Of a stretch of DNA of 64,000 nt, positions 11,730 to 23,762 are shown in pieces. The stretch spans positions 1,550,001 through 1,614,000 of the forward strand of contig BRXU01000008.1 in the NCBI GenBank assembly GCA_030267565.1. The letters run 5' to 3'. Made by a program: the position numbers and the translations under genes. Below the pieces are notes generated by a model, which was not told the origin of the DNA, ran no database searches, and saw nothing but the letters and a program-made list of their open reading frames with translations. Source of the DNA: Pleodorina starrii (Eukaryota > Chlorophyta > Chlorophyceae > Chlamydomonadales > Volvocaceae). Position 1 is the first letter of the stretch. Every line of letters begins with the position of its first letter.

Positions 11730-14700
11730 CCAGGCACTGCGGCACTGGAGGATGGTGCGCAGCGCTACTAAAGGGTAAAGACACGGCCCCTGACTGACTG
11801 AATGCTCGGGGCGCACCACCCCGGCGGCGAGCTCCCCAAAGCGAGACACGTCCGCATCCGTCACTCCCTCCCCCTTCCGCACACCGCCCATACAACACAG
11901 CGCAACGCTCTGGTCGGAGACGCCCGGCCCCATCTGCGCAGCCGCCCATGCAGCCATCCCCCCACCTGGCTGCCGGTGTCGATGCAGTTGAGCGGCACGC
12001 CGGTCGCCGTGTTCCAGAAGCGGATGCAGCGGTCCGCCGTTCCGCCGCCGCTCGCAAGCAGGCTGTGTTGGTGCGGAGACCAGGCGATCGCCTGTCGCGA
12101 GTGTGCAACGCAGGGACGCAGCAGGGGCGCAGCAGCAACAGCAGCAAGTTCTTGTGCGGGTGACCCAAAACAACGACAAATGGGGCCAATCTGTCCACCC
12201 AGCCCTCGTTTACCACCCCTCGTTTACCATAATGCGGGGATGCGGCGCAACGAAGAGTTTTGCAACATGGCCGCGAAAGGATGATGCGGTACCCCAATTC
12301 CTGAGCGCCCGCTCCCACCCCCGCGCCGCTGCGGCCGCTGCGGCATTACTCCGCCCCTCGTGCCACCCAGCATGGAGCCCGCCCCTCCGTCGATCCATCT
12401 CACCTTGACGGCGGCCGTGTGATCGGAGAACTTGTACACGGGCGACGAGGACGGCAGCGACCAGATGTAGAGCTGGTTGTCGTTGCCGCCGCTGGCCAGC
12501 TGCCGGTCGTCCGGCGACCACTGCAGAGGGGGAAGGGAGGTCGTGTTGGTTCCGGGCAGGACCGTTCGTTTCGATGGCAGGCGGGGAAAGCCGGATCAAC
12601 AACTGGTGGCAGGAATGAATGGACGAAGCAAGGCGGCAGACGCCTGCAGGGTGTCAGGTTGTAGTGTTGTTGGGTATTTTTGGCGCAGGCGTTCAAAGGC
12701 ACTGAAAAGGACAGACCCTGGAGAATCGCTAGGCATGTACGGCGTGTGTGCGCGCATGTGTGCCCGCGAGCACCGCTGCTACCCGGGACGTGGTTTGCAG
12801 CACTTGTAGCCACCCCCAGGAGAGCAAACCGCGAGAGCTCATCCCATGAGGCTTGCCCTTCGGCTCGTGGAGGGAGGCCTGCCTTACTCCCACGACGCCG
12901 ACAGCACCGGGGGCGCCCGCCCGCCCAACACGCAGGAACCACTCTCCTCCAACGGGGCCCGAAGCGATGCGCTGAGCAGCCACCCACGCCCACGCCCCAG
13001 GGGCGACGCTCTCTTCCCCTCCCCCTCCACACAACGCACCCAAGGGCCTCCCGCTTGCCGCACCATGAACCCGACACCTCCCGCGCGCTCGCTTTCTTTC
13101 TGCTGGAGATATCAGGTAACCCTCAGGTAATATCCCGGGCAACTGCGTTGCGTTCCCTCGTCCCGGGCCGTTTTCTGTTACTCCACGCTCTCTCCCATCC
13201 CCTCTCCTCCTCCCGGAACGCACCTTGAGCCCGCACACCTCGGACCGGTGGCCGACCAGCTTCGCGACGAAGTGCTCCGGGCAGCGAATGTCGCGCTGGA
13301 GGATGTGGCGGTCGCGGCTGCCGGTGCACAGCACGTGGGAGCCCCATGCCTGGCGACGGGAGCAGACGGGCGGGCGTGGCGGGACGGGCGGGCATATGTA
13401 TAGGTGGGGAGCCAACCACCACGACGCTTAACTCCGCCGACTTGGCAAAAGAGGCCACGGCCACAGTCCAGGGCAAGCGCGAGGAGCGAGGAGGGACCGG
13501 TGCACGGCGTGGTTGAGGCGAAATCCAGCCACCGGGGGTGAGGACTGAGGAGGACGAGCCAAAGCAAAGTACGGTAACTGAGGCGGCGTTGGCGGATGGA
13601 CACAGCAAAACTTGCCCAGGCATATTGCCCACCCCCCCTCGGGACCCGCATCGCTGCGCTTTGGTCTGCTGCATCACCCCCCCCCTGCTTCTGTTATTTT
13701 ACCGTTCACGGGCTCCGGCCTATACGTGGATAACCCCCCTTTCCGGGCGGGCCCGGGCACCGGCCCGCTTCCCGCTCACCTGCGTGCCGACACGCCCGCG
13801 ATGCCCCTCCAGCGTGCGCAGCAGCTTGAGCTTGGCCACGTCCCAGATCTGCACCTTGCCGCCGGGTGGGCCGCCGTTTGTGCCCACTGACAGATACGTG
13901 CCGCGCTTGCTCCACTCCACGCTGCACACGTGGTCAGGATGGACCAGTTCGCACAGCTTGGTCACCTGGCACAAGGCGGGGAGGAGGCCGCACAGCCACC
14001 ACCGACCGCCCATCCATCCATCCGCGGGGCGATGAGAGGTAGGAGGAGGCGTTGGTGGAGTAGGAAGGGAGGGGGGAAGAACGGTCGCGGGCGGGGGGTG
14101 GGGATGGGGGTGGGGACTCCACAGGCGCGCGGCGGCGCGTGGGTGCTGACACGAAGAGGCCCTGTGGCCAAAAGAAGGTAGCGCTTCGCGTGGTTGCGCC
14201 ACAGGCCCCCGTCGCCTGCGCCCCCCACCGTGCTGCAACCCCTCGGAAAGGTTGCACCGGGACACCAGCAGCACGAGCCGACCGGCATTATCTCTTGTTT
14301 CCAAATGCCATTCCATCGAGCGAACCGCAGCGCAGCGCGCCAGTGGAGTGGGATGGGGTGGGGCACCGAGCCGTGTGCCTCCCCGGCCATAAAAAGAGCC
14401 CGCGCTTCAACTGGCGCTGGTCTTCGGGACTAGCAAAGCGGCTCCGGCAACCCGGACACCTGGCTGCCTCCCGGAGCCTCCCCCGCGGCTGCGCACCGTG
14501 CTGCTGGTGGCCGACCACAGGTAGACGCACGACCCGAGGCCCACTGCCAACACGTTTTGCGACGACCAGTCCACCAGGTTCAGGTAGAAGTCATCGGCCA
14601 GCGAGGGCGCGTCCAGAACCTGAGTCCGCATTGCATGACCGGAGGGGGGGTGTCAGCGGGGTTCCAGTTGACGCGATTGGACAGCGCATGCGTGGTCGTA

Positions 14701-16040
14701 CGCCATCTACCCAGCGCTCTCCCAAACGGCATTGCGAGAACATAACCGGATGGATTTATGCGCGGGCGAAATGCAAGCTGCTGCTGGGGGCCGTGCCGAC
14801 TGGCACCAGCGGCAGGTGTACAAGGTGCCGCCCCTCACGTAACCCAGCACCGCAGAAACAGTGCTGAATGGGCCAAACACCGAGGGTCCGACCTTCCACC
14901 TCCCCTGCTGGGACGTGTTCCCATGCACCGGTTCTGGCGAGACTGCGGCGTGCTCGTGTGTCTGGGGGCGTGTGCGAGTCGCCCACCTTGAAGGGCGCCC
15001 GTGCTATTTTTCGCTGGGCGCGGCGGGGGCTGGCGAAGGGCGATCCCGCGGCCGTGTCGTCCCCAACCGGCGACACGACGAAGGGGCTTTGGGCCGCTGG
15101 GCCCCCGTGCGGGCTGTGCACGTCGCCCCTCTTGAAGCGGAAGAGGCTCTTCCCCGGACTGGCAGGGGCGCGGAGCTGCTCCAACTGCTGCACCTGTGGC
15201 CGGGAATGCGGGTGTGCGACGTGTTATCGGCGCAGTGAAATTCATCTGTGCAAAAACGCACACCCACCGGTTACTTCGCTGCGGGTCCTTTTCTGCCGGC
15301 CCCCCATGCGGTAGATGTAGTAAGTAGTTACGTAACGAGAGCGGACAAGGACAGAACCCCTGCACAACCATCCGGCTGGGTTCTTCCCGGTGCGCGGCAC
15401 GGCCCCAACAGTGCCTGCCTACCTTGTCGGGTGATATCGGTCCCGGGCAGGAGGACCCCAGAAGCTCCGACCGCAGCAGTAAGTTGTACGCTGGGTTGAG
15501 GTCCTGTGGTGCAGACAGGCACGTGCACGTCAGGGCGAAGCACGCCACGGCACGGGAAGCACGAGAATCGGTGCCATCTACTCTCCACGCGCCGCGGCAG
15601 TGAAGGGGTTTCAACAGATTTCGAAGCACCGTTAAACCAAGCAAGCTAAGCACATACGATTGGCCGGGGCTTCAGGCTGGTGTTGTGTATGACGGCCCAA
15701 GGGTCAGCAGGTATCGCCCAACCTGCGCCCGGAGGTCATTCTCGCTACCAATTGGCGTACCTCCCGCTACCAATTGGCCTACCTCCCGATCCGTTGCCTG
15801 TTTGAGGACGTCCGAGGTAGCCATTTCCCGATCGAGTATGCTGTAGTCGAGCCTTGCTGCCGCAGCACGCGATGGAATAAAGCGGTCGCTATATGTCACG
15901 CGAGACTTGGGTGACCACACCGGGCTCCGCACTGGGCTGGATGCGTGAAGATTGTGCCGACTGTGGTCTCGCAATGGTGAAGCTGGCTGGGCCTGCGCGG
16001 ATGGCCCTGACCCAGCAGCTGAAGCATACTCCGGCTCCAT
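10383..16040 (-). CDS. CDH1: APC/C activator CDH1/FZR (CCS52A-type), WD40 protein, 501 aa, 10 exons
   Basis: Exons in coding order: 16040-15783, 15503-15423, 15193-14987, 14619-14497, 13965-13780, 13349-13224, 12520-12404, 12091-11966, 11211-11094, 10546-10383 (1506 nt). The protein recruits substrates to the anaphase-promoting complex ubiquitin ligase in G1. Visible features: C-box DRFIPSR at residues 52-58; S-P-x-R sites at residues 21-24 and 35-38, of the type phosphorylated by CDKs to keep Cdh1 off the APC/C; the family motif RKIARAPFK before the propeller; WD40 blades from about residue 183 ([10 protein letters not shown]) to the end, including [13 protein letters not shown] and [14 protein letters not shown]; and a C-terminal Ile-Arg tail that docks on APC/C TPR subunits. 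STHGYSQNQ and the C-box flanks favour Cdh1/CCS52A over Cdc20. Length is typical. The first 5' splice site is tandemly duplicated (see repeat at 15744). Confidence 0.95.
11664..11726. repeat. (GA)n microsatellite in a CDH1 intron
   Basis: About 31 uninterrupted GA dinucleotides in the 754-bp intron between CDH1 exons 8 and 9. On the coding (minus) strand this is a pure (TC)n tract. Confidence 0.95.
13081..13176 (-). repeat. Dispersed ~95-bp repeat, copy in CDH1 intron 6
   Basis: Reverse-complement match over most of its length to 61001-61090 (a subtilase intron), with a shorter related copy at 31489-31535. Shared core: GGCCCGGG, GAGGGAACGCAACGCAGTT, ATATTACCTGAGG, then TCTCCAGCAGAAA and AAGCGAGCGCG. 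Probably a short non-autonomous element. Confidence 0.7.
15744..15787 (-). repeat. 22-bp tandem duplication spanning the CDH1 exon 1 donor
   Basis: Two 22-bp units (15744-15765 and 15766-15787) differ by one base. Each supplies a 5' splice site on the minus strand (intron start 15782 with GTAGGC, or 15760 with GTACGC). Only the first keeps the frame with exon 2. Confidence 0.85.
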
Positions 16041-16848
16041 TTATGCTACTGCTCAAGGCAGCTAGCCTGCCAGCCTGGCGGCAGGCTACGGCTCTATAAG
16101 AAGGGCCTGTATGCGTCTCGGGCCGCAAAACGACTCCAGGTAATCGAAAATCCAACACAATTTTCTTTCACAGGCAAAGCTGGCAAACAGGTCCGGAGAA
16201 CGGCCGAGCAGCGACAGTCAACGTTTGGCGCGAATTCTCTTGTCAAGAGTGGAGCTGCAGCGACTTGGAGTTTGCGTCAGTTACGGCTATGAGTGAGTTA
16301 TTGTGCTTCCGCGCTCCGGATCAGACGCACAATTGCTGCGCAGCAGTCTACGGCGAGAAACAACCGACCGCAACGGAATGCAACCGGAAAAATCCAGTCG
16401 AGAGTCGACCACTCGACATGGAAGCTCAGGCAAATATTATGCTTTACAATGCGTTGCGTGTTTCAGGCCGTCAACCTTTAGCTCGCGACTTTTATGCGGA
16501 TGGTTAATCCCGTTTCACCGGTTTCGCAACGCAAGGGTACAACCTCGGCAGCTTGGACACCTTTGCGACAAATGTCAACCACACATTGCACGGTATGCCA
16601 GCCTTCAAAGCTCGAATCTATCCGCAAAGCACATCACGGATGCCCGGCTCCCGACGGCTCCCGCAGTGTCCCCCCGGCCGGCTCCCCGCGGCTTGAATCC
16701 TGGCCCTCGCCCAACACCTGGGGACTACAGGGACAAAAGCATCGTGGCATTCACGGCTCGCAACTGCATTCCGGGAAAACGTCCGTTGGGGTTTTTGCCG
16801 TACGCACGCGCCATCTCCTGGCATGCATCCTGGTCGTCCGGTCGGCCT
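16041..16848. other. Spacer between SEC11 3' end and CDH1 5' end
   Basis: Both flanking genes are on the minus strand, so this holds the SEC11 3' UTR and the CDH1 promoter/5' UTR. A minus-strand TGTAA sits at 16444-16448. No gene visible. Confidence 0.55.
16444..16448 (-). terminator. Candidate TGTAA poly(A) signal of SEC11
   Basis: TTACA on the plus strand (TGTAA on the minus strand), 400 nt past the SEC11 stop at 16849. Confidence 0.4.
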
Positions 16849-18709
16849 TCATCCCTCCTTGTTGGTCAACACCAGAATACCCAGGACGCCAATCAACGCG
16901 TATTTGAGGGCCGGGTAGTCGTTCATCAGGATGGTGACCATGCCGACTTTCGGGAGGAACCTGCAAGGCGGAGGGACGGCAAGTCGAACACGTGACCAAT
17001 TGGATTCGCAGGTGAGAGGCCCGCTGTACTTCCAGGGGGCTGAAAACCCATTGGGGCTTAGGCGTTACCGCGGGCAGTAAGGCGCACCCCTAAAAAGGCG
17101 CAAGGCCGGCGTCCTACAGGACTTCCGGAGATCTGCTCCTTCCTGGCGGAGAGACACCTTGCCTGGCCGTAAGAGGCACAATGCACACACCCGCGCCAAG
17201 CATAGGCCTTGATGCCAACGAGCCACGCGTCGGGCTCGACAGGTATTGGCGATTGGCCCCAGCCAAGCAAAAAACTTGAACCAGGGGAAATCGCCTTTGT
17301 GTGCGTGCAGGGCGGGGGTTTTATCGCGGATCCCTAGAGATCCGGCCTTGTCTTACTGACGTGAACGCCATCAGCGTTAGGCAATTAACTACCGGTAGGC
17401 ACCCGCCCTGGGGTCGGCAATCCGGTGGGTGAAATTGCCCGAAACCCACTGCCATGCCCCGGGCAGCGGGAGCACAGCCCTTACGGCCCACGTATATTCA
17501 GGGCCTCAAGCCCGCGACATGGCCGGACAGGTTTTCAAGTAGGGTGCCTCCCAGTTACGGAGCCGAATTAGAGCAAGTGAACCGACCCTACAGCCTACTA
17601 GTAAGGGGTCCACATCCACAAGGAACTGTACGGCCTCACTTCCCTCACGGGCAGCCGATTGAGCGCTGTGCAAGCCGGCGGACACACCGGCGGCGTCCAG
17701 AAACTGTTCTGCTACGCCCTGGACATCGACTGTGTATCCAGTGGCTTGCACAGGCGTGGCCTTACTCCGGAAAGTGTCAGCACCATGCGCAAATCCTTCT
17801 TCGATGGTTTCAGGGCCAGATATGCACGGACGCCGAACGAGGCGCCTGCTTGTCTCGCCACATCCCGCCCTAATCAGACATGGTTGCAAGCCCCTCTCAA
17901 AGCGCTCTCACCCGACCGCTCTCCCCATGATGTGATGCTGGTGCAGCCACTCCTGGCCCTGGTTGTACAGCGCACGGTCGTCCCCGTAGTTGTTGTCTCC
18001 CTGTTGGTGCACAAGCTGTAAGTCAGAACGACTGCCAGGGTACGGGCCAGACAACTAGCGCAACGTTGTTTCACGCGTCACCCTTCCGGAGCCGGGTCGG
18101 GCCAGGCCGGTTACCCTTGCGTGCCGTCAGTCCCTACAACACGTCCAGGTCATGCCCTAGCACTAAAACCACACACAGACATCCTGGGGAGCCCACCTTG
18201 GTAAGGATGTCTATGTGCGTCCCGTTCCTCCGTTCATGCACCTTGATAACCCGGTGCACGATAGGGATGTCGCGGCCGTCAAGGTTGAACACGACAACCT
18301 CCCCCGTACGAATGGGCTTATTCCCCATGTTCAGGAACAAGATATCACCACGATAGAAGCCAGGCTCCATGCTCCCACTCAGTACCACCACAACCTGCGG
18401 TGTGTGTTGTACAAAGCTATATGCAACAGAACGTCACATATAGTGGCACATTACTACGAACATACCGGCGACTCGCTTCCAGTCACCAGCATGAGCGACT
18501 TCCAGATCATTAGTGCTGACGTGACGATGAGGCCTACCAACCCGGATCCATAAATTTTCGTTCAGTTTCATAATACGAAGGACGTCAAGCCCAAGGTAGC
18601 GGCAGCTTCCTTCGTGGAGCGCATACTTGCCTAGCTGAAGCCCTTGCGTTATCATTTGGCGCACGTTCATTCTACGCAATTCTCTCCATGTATCCATGAT
18701 GTATTCCAT
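16849..18709 (-). CDS. SEC11: Signal peptidase complex catalytic subunit SEC11 (181 aa, 5 exons)
   Basis: Exons in coding order: 18709-18631, 18533-18466, 18394-18197, 18000-17912, 16960-16849 (546 nt). It is the ER-membrane serine protease (family S26B) that removes signal peptides. Visible: N-terminal [16 protein letters not shown], then one transmembrane helix at about residues 28-46; box B SGSMEPGF with catalytic Ser57; [12 protein letters not shown] with catalytic His96 (eukaryotic His in place of the bacterial Lys); GDNNYGDDR with the acidic residues Asp117/122; and a second hydrophobic segment [14 protein letters not shown] near the C-terminus. Start is the first Met at 18709; Met5 is an alternative. 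Intron 1 begins with GC rather than GT (CTAG/GCAAGT), the only choice that keeps the conserved [10 protein letters not shown] frame. Intron 4 is about 950 bp and holds no gene. Confidence 0.95.
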
Positions 18710-21326
18710 TTTGACAGCGGCACGCGAGCAACTTCTGCACTCCGTATCAATGTTAACTGCAACAAAGGATGCGCACCGTTCTTGCCTAAATTGTCACACA
18801 AGACTCAGTTTAAACGTAAAGAGCTGCTGCTCATATGGAACATACGCCCCGTAAAGGGGACTCTGGGATTTTGCTAGGCAAGAGCATTTGTACGGACGGC
18901 AGTTGGCTGGTCCTCAACCACCCCCAGGCGCAGCCCCACTGCCCCAGGCCCCCAGCCCTAATAATTGGCGGCGCCAGCTCAGTATTTGCACTAGCCAAGG
19001 ACGCAGTTTTGGCTCTAGACATAACTAGGCAATGTAACTACTACCGTGTGCACCCTTTGTCCCTATCAACGGCCATAGCCTTGTTCATGTTGTACTGGCC
19101 GTACGCCAGCAACGTGTCCCCCCACAACGAACTTCCGTATAGGGACGCACATAGCTCATCTACCCAAGATGTGACATTGTTCCCAAAGCTTCTCTTTTAC
19201 GGGCTCTCTGAATCTGCGCCAGGAGACTGCCGAGCCTAACAACCTGGTCCCTCGAGGCCATCACGTCCCGCACCTTCCCACATTTCCCTTCCAATGGGAA
19301 AATCAACTACCCACCTAAGGGGCTCATAGACGGGGCACTTTATTAGAACGACCCCTGTCTTCGATACAAGAAGACGTACGTAAGGACATCTTAGTGCCCG
19401 CCCGTCCCTTACAGACTGCTTGGGTATCACAGGTAGCATCCCATCTAACGGCCCCTACACAGCGCACATTCCTCTGCTGCCGAATGGGTTATGACCTTCG
19501 CGACGCGCAGACCACTTGGACCAGGGCCCTGCACAGACGCCCCTTGGATCCTGTCCTTCCTGTGCACACCCTGGTCGAGCATGGGTGCGGGTGCTGTCTG
19601 GCCACGCCTGGTCAGTCCTGACCTGTCTTTCGGATCGCTTTGTCTGCAAGTCATGCAGTCTACCAACCCTGCATACGCAGCCAGTGGAAACAGCCCGGCT
19701 TCTCGTTGCGGCTCAGAGATTCAATAATCCAACCCCTCCCTCCCTATCTTAACGGGTGCTAACACGCCTCAGTTGGCACGTGCACCCAGAGCCTGCCTAC
19801 CCTCATGCACATGAACGCCGGCCCTGACTGAACCGGCGATGGGCTGCAGCTCGCAGTTCATACATGCGCTCCTTTTCATCAGCGAGAGATCTGCCAGAAT
19901 CGATTTTCCGGCGTCCTTAAGTCAGGGCGCCGGTTTTGAATTGGGCCGCAGCTTATCAATGTGGCACCACAGCCCAGCGCAGCGAGTTTTCCAACACATT
20001 ACGTTGCCACGGCCAGATATCCCGCTGGATGGCTCTACGCTTCCGAGGGTCTGGAGCCCACAGCAGCGATGGGTAACGACCGCAACAACGGTGCCGGAAG
20101 AGGCTGGTAAGAGGCGACCCAAGGCGGCCAACGTCGAACGTCCAGCTCCCGGCTGACTTCTGCGCCTGGAGGCTGACGCCACCCTTTATCCTCCTAGTGT
20201 GTTGGTACATGCCCATCGCTGACACAACCCGCAGGACTCCTCGCACAGAACCCTAGAAACGTGCCACTACCGAAATGAAATGTATAAAAGGAAAGCACTC
20301 GGCATTTTGTATCATTTGGCACAGACGAGCACTTCATAACTACAAGCTGTGTGAGCAATCAAGATGCGCTACACTTGGGACTACGTACCTCGTTCAGCGA
20401 CTACCGTGTCCGTTCCCGTCCATGGCATCACATTATTTGGTTATACTTCATTATAGTCCGCGCCACTAATTATAATGATGGTTTGGGTGCGCTGACCGTG
20501 CCAAGTATGCTTGCCGAAATGCCGATCAACAACATTGAGACTACCGGCAGTTACCGGCATACCTAGTTTGCAATATTAAAACCTAATGATACAAAATTAG
20601 ATAAAATTTAGGTCTATCAATGAGGATCAATTCAAGCACGTCATTTCAGGAGTACTTTGAAAGCAATGTCGTAGCCAGAACACAGGTTCTTGTCTGTGAA
20701 TATAAATATGACTGGGATATGTGATGTAGGCAGGGCGCACATCCTCTACATGCCGCAGCTCTTTGCGTCTTGCTTGTGATCGAACCATGTGCGACCGTAC
20801 GACTTCTCGTCGTCGTGACAGGTCGTGACACACACGTGACCCCCGTGAAATTGTGCACGTCGTTCTAACGTTCAAAGGTGGGCTGCGCGACCCTCCGGTA
20901 CTCGATCCACGCAATCCTTGGCCTCCAGGCAATCCATCGACGCCACGTGAAAAGACCGGTCACGGACGAAACGAAGACCTGAAACGGCAACGGCAACGGC
21001 AACCGCAACGGCAACCGCAACGGCAAGTGAAGCACATGGGGTTTCCTACTTTCCTCAGGAGTAACACGTGCAGCTAGACATGTTTAACTGCCTGATTGAT
21101 TCATGGCTTCATAGGTTCACACATCACAGCAGCCGGACGCCATCAGGGCTTTTGTAATAACCAAAATTCAAATTGAGCAAGAGCGCCGTCCTGGGTACTT
21201 ACAAACACAATATTTTTAAGAACTCTTCTGGTTGCGCTTGGGGGTTAAGTGAGTTATTAAGGAGCCGGAGGGAGCCCTCTCCTGCCCGCTCGAGGCTCGA
21301 CACACTGTTTCCTTGCTTATTCTTCA
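18710..21326. other. Divergent intergenic region between SEC11 and the ammonium transporter
   Basis: Should contain both promoters. It is less GC-rich than its flanks, especially 20270-20640. A 134-codon plus-strand frame at 18835-19239 and shorter ones around 19400-19750 show no motif I can name and lack convincing splice partners. A short (CGGCAA)n tract is at 20983-21027. No gene supported. Confidence 0.45.
20983..21027. repeat. (CGGCAA/CCGCAA)n short tandem repeat
   Basis: About seven hexamer units 300 bp upstream of the ammonium transporter start codon. Confidence 0.8.
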
Positions 21327-23565
21327 ATGAACAGCTATAACGGTTGCTCGCCGCAAGTGCTTTCGGAATTGCGCGGCGCTCTCCAGTCCTTACAGGACGC
21401 TGACGCTGTAGCCATCGCCATTTGCAACGCCACACGGCGGCCGGATCTGCACGTGCGTGGCTTACTGCGACAGATTGCTTGCATTTGCACGAAATGAGTG
21501 TATGCGGTGCGAATTCCTTTTTGCAGGCTAAGCTTGAATCCCTAAGCTATGGCCTCAACCAGTTTTACCTTTTATTCGGAACAGCGCTTGTTTTTGTAAG
21601 TCGTACTGTCCGATTCAGAAACAGCTCTCGTTGGCTAGTAGCTAATGCGTCGCTGCCATGTTGTTGAGATGTTCCGGCATGCAATTGACGATGCCCCCCA
21701 TAAAAACTCCTCACGCGGCTTACATAATTTTCATTTTAATCAACTTGCGTGCAGGTTATGCATGGAGGCTTCGCCATGGTGCGTTCAGTTGTCACGTGCC
21801 GATGGGACGAAGGGGCATCCGAAGCCCAGATACTTGAGAGACGACGGTTTCGTTACGGCTTCATGTACAAACTGGATGGGCATGTTGGGTTTAGGCAAGG
21901 GGAGAGATGCATCGTTGTTTCGGATGGCTGCGTCGGCGGCAACGTACATAGCCGCAGCAGCGCACGAACGACGCAGCAGTAGCCGAGGCGCAGCCGCGTA
22001 GGCGCGGCCCTTGAAAGTAGCTTTAGCACCTGCCTTGCATACGGTACCCGTGTAGCCTTCCGTGACGCCGTATAACCGTCCGTGCCTGCTGGGCCAGCGG
22101 CCCGACAGGGACCTCCCGCTAGCCGCGCGCCGAACTGACCTCCTGCTGATACATGTATCGCCTAAGCGGATTGGGGCCAAGCGCAAAGCGCCAAACAAAC
22201 TCCTCCCAGAACACTCCTGCCAAACCCCGCACCGCCCACCTTCACGCCTCGACACCCGTACCCGCCCGCCCGCCTTGGCGCCCTGCTGTCGTACTTGCAC
22301 TGCTGTCGTACATGCGCCGTACAGCTGGCGGCGGGCGCCATCCGCTCCAAAAACGCCGTCAACATCCTGCTGCAGACTCTCATGGATGCTTGCGCCTCAG
22401 CCATCATGTGGTATCTCGTGGGGTGAGCAAGTGCTGTGGGGCGGGGCGGGGCGGGAAGCCGGGAACTTTAACTCGGTGCTTACATCAGAAGTCGTGCTCC
22501 CTGCCCTCTCTAGCCCCGGCCTCCCTGCCCTCTCTAGCCCCGGCCCCTTCCCCGCCGCCCTTTCCTCCCGGCCTCCCCCACACTGCTGCACTGCGTTGCG
22601 CTGCGTTACGCTGCGCCGCGCCGTCGCCGCGACCGCAGGTTTGGGTTCGCGTTCGGCATCGGCGACAAACCCAACGCCTTCATCGGTGACGCCCTGTTTG
22701 GGCTGGCACGACTGAGCAGCCACAACACCGGCAGCGGCACCGGTGCGAGGCATGGCAGCGCGGCCTTGGTGGTCCTCTGGCGCATCTTTTTTTTCTCAAT
22801 TCAGGCGATGGACGGGCTTTAACGGGCTTTATCCCCTCCCTCCCCAGGCCGCTGGCTGGATGTGGTCTTCCAATGGGCCTTCTGCGCCACCGCCGTCACC
22901 ATTCCCGCCGGATCCGTCGCCGAGCGCTGCAACTTCAACGCCTACCTGTGTGAGCGGCGCTGGGTCATCTTTGTGTGTGTCCTGCGTCTGTGTGTGCGTG
23001 TGTCCTGCGTGTGTGCGTGTGTGTGTGTGCGTGTGTGTGTGCGTGTGTGTGCGTGTGTGTGTGTGCGTGTGTGTGTGTGCGTGTGTGTGTCGTTACAGTA
23101 TCTGACCGGGCCCTGACGCTGGCCAGGGGCTGCTAACCCAGCCCCGACGGAAAGACCGCCTAAGCACTCTCCCCCTTGCGGTGGGAGAAGGGCGTGAGGG
23201 GCCGCTACCCCCTCCTGCTCGACGCGGAGCTGGCTGCGTCGTACACCCCATATACGGGTGTACGGCGCAGCGGCTCCCCAAAGGCTTGAGCTCACAGCCT
23301 GCCATATACGGCAGCTGGGCCCTTCGTCCGCACAAACAGCAGTCGCGCCGGCGCGCTACGCGGCGCCCGCGCTGTCCTGCCCGCCCTGAAGTCCTTGCAG
23401 CGCCGGGGCGCCCGGCCGGCCTGCTACCGGCTGGCGGTGCTCCTCTAGGCGCGAAAACAAAGCGCTGAGAACCTGCCCCGAGCTTGGTCCGGCTCGTGGG
23501 CGGTCAGCACCAAAGGAGAACCCAAGACAGCGCGCGTCCTACCCCTGCTACTACTCCTACCCCTG

Positions 23566-23604
<39 letters not shown>

Positions 23605-23709
23605 CACGCAGGACACACACGGGAGCTCGGCCTCTAGGGGCCACCCCCCGGCCTCTCCGGGGCCGGGGGGTGGCCCCTAGAGGCCGAGCTCCCGTGTGTG
23701 TCCTGCGTG

Positions 23710-23762
<53 letters not shown>

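Noticed and set aside
18835..19239. 134-codon ORF in the SEC11-AMT spacer
   Set aside because: No recognisable domain, and the region shows no exon-like composition.
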